The position numbers were made by a program, and so were the translations under genes. DNA of 64,000 nt from Lodderomyces elongisporus (taxonomy: Eukaryota > Ascomycota > Pichiomycetes > Serinales > Debaryomycetaceae), in contig NC_083679.1 in assembly GCF_030384665.1 (NCBI RefSeq), positions 124,001 to 188,000 on the forward strand, written 5' to 3'. Each line of letters begins with the position of its first letter. The stretch's first letter is position 1. Positions 61,673-64,000 of the stretch are shown here, piece by piece. Under the pieces are notes generated by a model. It saw only the letters and a program-made list of their open reading frames with translations. It ran no database searches and had not been told where the DNA came from.

Positions 61673-64000
61673 CCAAATTCCAATTATTGAGAAATGCTAG
61701 CACTATAGGATCTGGCTTGACTTGCTTTGAATAGGCATCTTCCACACTTTCGGTATTATTACCATGAACATCTTTCAGTCCAGTCAAAGGCATTTGATTA
61801 CCCTTTAATGTTCGCATACCTTCCTTTTTGTATCCAACATGCGAGTCCCTAAAGTGTCGAAGATAATGTCCCAATACCGAAGATCTTGATGTGCAATTTA
61901 CTTCCAATATCCGCCAACATGTTGTGCACAACACCCCCTCACGCTCCAACATGTGTGCGTTAGTCTTGCGTTTCTTCTTTTCGGGCTCATCGTACTCACC
62001 TTTGCGAAATTTGTATAAACCATGGAATTTGGGATCCGGCACAGCTCGTCCGTTGGTTAAGATACCATGCTTATATGCGAGGTGGTTACCGTACGAGGAG
62101 TTTTTCAATCCAAAGAATTCAACTGATTCGCAATAGGGACAGAGACCCGCTCTTGTTGCATTATCTGGGACGCCGGACTTGTCAACTTTAGTCAAAATGT
62201 ATTGAGACTCGTATGCAGTCTTTTTGAAGTTTGCATTTGGCGTTAGTTCATAAACATGCTCGAAACGAGTGCGAAAGGTATCAATTAAGCTATCGCGGAG
62301 GTACATTGTTCTCTTTACGCGACAAGTAAGTGGAGTAAATAGAGGACGAATGAGCTTCTCTTGAAGTTTAATGCAATGCTCTGCATCAGGAATGTTTGCT
62401 GATACAGTTGGTAATTGTGCAGAGTACTCTAGATCGGGCACCGTCTTGATATTCAATTGAGCAAGGTCAACATTTGTAGTTTCAAAAAAGCTTCTGTTGA
62501 AATTGTTATTGAACGTAGGAATCACATTATATTGATTTTTTCTCGGTTGCTTTTGTTGTGCCAGAATAGCAAGGCTGCTACTTGATGGTTTGGTCCTTTT
62601 TGGTGGACTTAATACGCCAGATGATGGAGTGATTGCTTTGTCTAATGGTGAGCTTAGTGTTGAAAGTGGATTAATAGGTTTTGCTTGAAGTGATAGCTGC
62701 AGTGAGTTGTCCGATAAAGAGCTTATGGATGATGTCCTTTTGCCTGAATTTAACAATGTGCCAGCCGAAAAATAGTTATAGCAGACTGGATGATCAAATT
62801 TAAATTCCCAGTTGGTATGATGAGCGGAATCATGTGAGGAATCACAAATGGGACTATTGCCATAAGATACATCACTATCTTGATTAAGTCCAATTCTTCT
62901 CCATTCCTCAACAATGTTCATTAAATATGCATTGTCCATTTCGGGATGTACTAATGGAGAACTGCTAGATACTAATGGGTCTAGCTCGGTTTTCAACTTT
63001 AAGCGAGTTGCATTTGGAAGAAGATGTCTGTCAATGTTGTCTTTTTCATCAACATCACCTTCTTTAAAGTGATTATGACTCTGCTGATTATCATGGTGAT
63101 TATCAGAATCATTGATATCAAAAACCAACTCAGATTGATCACATTTCCCTCTACTGCGCTTTTTGGAATTAAGTTTTCTTATACGATTCTTGAACAACGC
63201 CGTTTTCCAATCATCGTTTTGTGTGCATGTTTCTTCAAACGAATCAACTATTTCATCATGAGTCAAGTCAGGATTTGATGGCCGATTTTTATGCTTATTT
63301 CCATTGGCATCCGATCCAACGAAACAACTTTTATCAATAGGAGCTTTTGATGAATCTAAAACAAACCTCGTGTATTCATCACGTGACAAAACTGTATCTT
63401 TATCTGAATTTGTGTATGGAACTTGTTGGGTTTCAAATTTTGGCATGCAAATGGAATTTGTTGTTGTTTTATCAGAGTCTTGGGATTGGCAATTTCTGTA
63501 CGAACCATTTGATACAACGCTTTGATTGTAAATGTTGCCATGTTCTTGGAGCAAATGTTCTAAATTTTCCGGCATACAGTTGGAGGTTATTGTAAGAAAG
63601 GATTGATCAGGCACCAATTCAATTCCATTACAATATTTGGGCAAAGTTCGATAGCTAGTGTCATTGGGAATATCTAGGGGGTCGGGGTATGGATCTTCGC
63701 CAGTTTTGTATACCTTGCTAATTTTTAAACTTTCAACGTCATCGCCACTTTCAGACACTTGCGGGTGGGAATAACAATAATAGTTTGAACTAGAATGATT
63801 GTGAATTACGGATCCATTAAAACTGAGTTCTTGGCATGTTTGCTTCAGTGCTACTGTTTCATCGTGGATATCACTGTCAAGAATATTTGCTAAAAGAGCG
63901 CTATTTCTTACTGCAAAAAATGAAGGTTGAGATGCTGGCCTCTGTTTGTCACCATATTTTTGTGGAAAGTAAAATGAAGCATTCTTTTCCGAAAATGCTT
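61653..64000 (-). CDS. Rua1-type zinc-binding transcription regulator, 5'-truncated by the window
   Basis: The visible 781 residues continue without a stop to the right edge (checked codon by codon from 63758 to 63998), so the true start lies outside. The conserved part is the C-terminal third: LIRPLFTPLTCRVKRTMYLRDSL, then two Cys/His segments, LCPYCESVEFFGLKNSSYGNHLAYKHGI and GVLCTTCWRILEVN...VLGHYLRHFRDSH, joined by a Lys/Arg cluster EKKKRKT. This matches the domain named after Ustilago Rua1 (formerly DUF4451), found in fungal regulators. The N-terminal two-thirds is Ser/Asn/Asp-rich and probably disordered. The C terminus is a short poly-Gln. Target genes are unknown; it is the neighbour of permease C. 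Confidence 0.72.
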   Translation of the reverse strand, partial: AFSEKNASFYFPQKYGDKQRPASQPSFFAVRNSALLANILDSDIHDETVALKQTCQELSFNGSVIHNHSSSNYYCYSHPQVSESGDDVESLKISKVYKTGEDPYPDPLDIPNDTSYRTLPKYCNGIELVPDQSFLTITSNCMPENLEHLLQEHGNIYNQSVVSNGSYRNCQSQDSDKTTTNSICMPKFETQQVPYTNSDKDTVLSRDEYTRFVLDSSKAPIDKSCFVGSDANGNKHKNRPSNPDLTHDEIVDSFEETCTQNDDWKTALFKNRIRKLNSKKRSRGKCDQSELVFDINDSDNHHDNQQSHNHFKEGDVDEKDNIDRHLLPNATRLKLKTELDPLVSSSSPLVHPEMDNAYLMNIVEEWRRIGLNQDSDVSYGNSPICDSSHDSAHHTNWEFKFDHPVCYNYFSAGTLLNSGKRTSSISSLSDNSLQLSLQAKPINPLSTLSSPLDKAITPSSGVLSPPKRTKPSSSSLAILAQQKQPRKNQYNVIPTFNNNFNRSFFETTNVDLAQLNIKTVPDLEYSAQLPTVSANIPDAEHCIKLQEKLIRPLFTPLTCRVKRTMYLRDSLIDTFRTRFEHVYELTPNANFKKTAYESQYILTKVDKSGVPDNATRAGLCPYCESVEFFGLKNSSYGNHLAYKHGILTNGRAVPDPKFHGLYKFRKGEYDEPEKKKRKTNAHMLEREGVLCTTCWRILEVNCTSRSSVLGHYLRHFRDSHVGYKKEGMRTLKGNQMPLTGLKDVHGNNTESVEDAYSKQVKPDPIVLAFLNNWNLEQQQQQ

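Overview
The window is nuclear DNA of a budding yeast, most likely a CTG-clade species (Candida/Lodderomyces group). Gene density is yeast-like. Introns are few and use GTATGT donors and CTAAC-type branch sites. Intergenic DNA is rich in A/T tracts and short tandem repeats. The 1165-codon RNA polymerase I gene has no in-frame CTG codon on a full read, as expected where CTG is read as serine. The long simple-sequence tracts resemble Lodderomyces elongisporus or the C. parapsilosis group, but the species call is inference. No plasmid, phage, transposon, CRISPR or rRNA sequence was seen, and no convincing tRNA gene.

Left part (1-25990): choline/ethanolamine kinase; GINS subunit PSF1; Mediator subunit MED11; dihydrofolate synthetase FOL3; WD40 protein CMR1; RACK1/ASC1 with a 370-nt intron carrying the U24 box C/D snoRNA (snR24); vacuolar amino-acid transporter AVT1; TEL2 flanked by two paralogous Gfd2/YDR514C-type nuclease-fold genes; a Dal5/Soa1-type anion permease; and a glycogen-targeting PP1 subunit (GAC1/PIG type).

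Middle (25991-33263) is a 7.3 kb stretch without a recognisable gene, full of simple repeats, with one structured island near 29.4-29.55 kb. It lies upstream of the GAC1-like gene and may be a long regulatory region or leader.

Right part (33264-64000): GLN4, THG1, RPA135, a YFH7-like P-loop kinase, a NEJ1/XLF-like end-joining factor, SWT1, an RMD8-like DUF155 protein and GUS1. Then come three tandem paralogous AAT-family amino-acid permeases in 10 kb. The outer two share a phase-2 intron that the middle copy lacks. The window ends in a zinc-binding Rua1-type transcription regulator whose 5' end runs off the right edge.

Themes: translation and RNA (ASC1/snR24, GLN4, GUS1, THG1, RPA135, SWT1), DNA replication and repair (PSF1, CMR1, TEL2, NEJ1-like), and nutrient uptake (AVT1, Soa1-like, three permeases). 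The Soa1-like promoter and the regions around all three permeases carry ACTGTGG (Met31/Met32-type) sites. The permease A and B upstream regions also carry GATA clusters. A shared sulfur/nitrogen control of these transporters is therefore a testable hypothesis.
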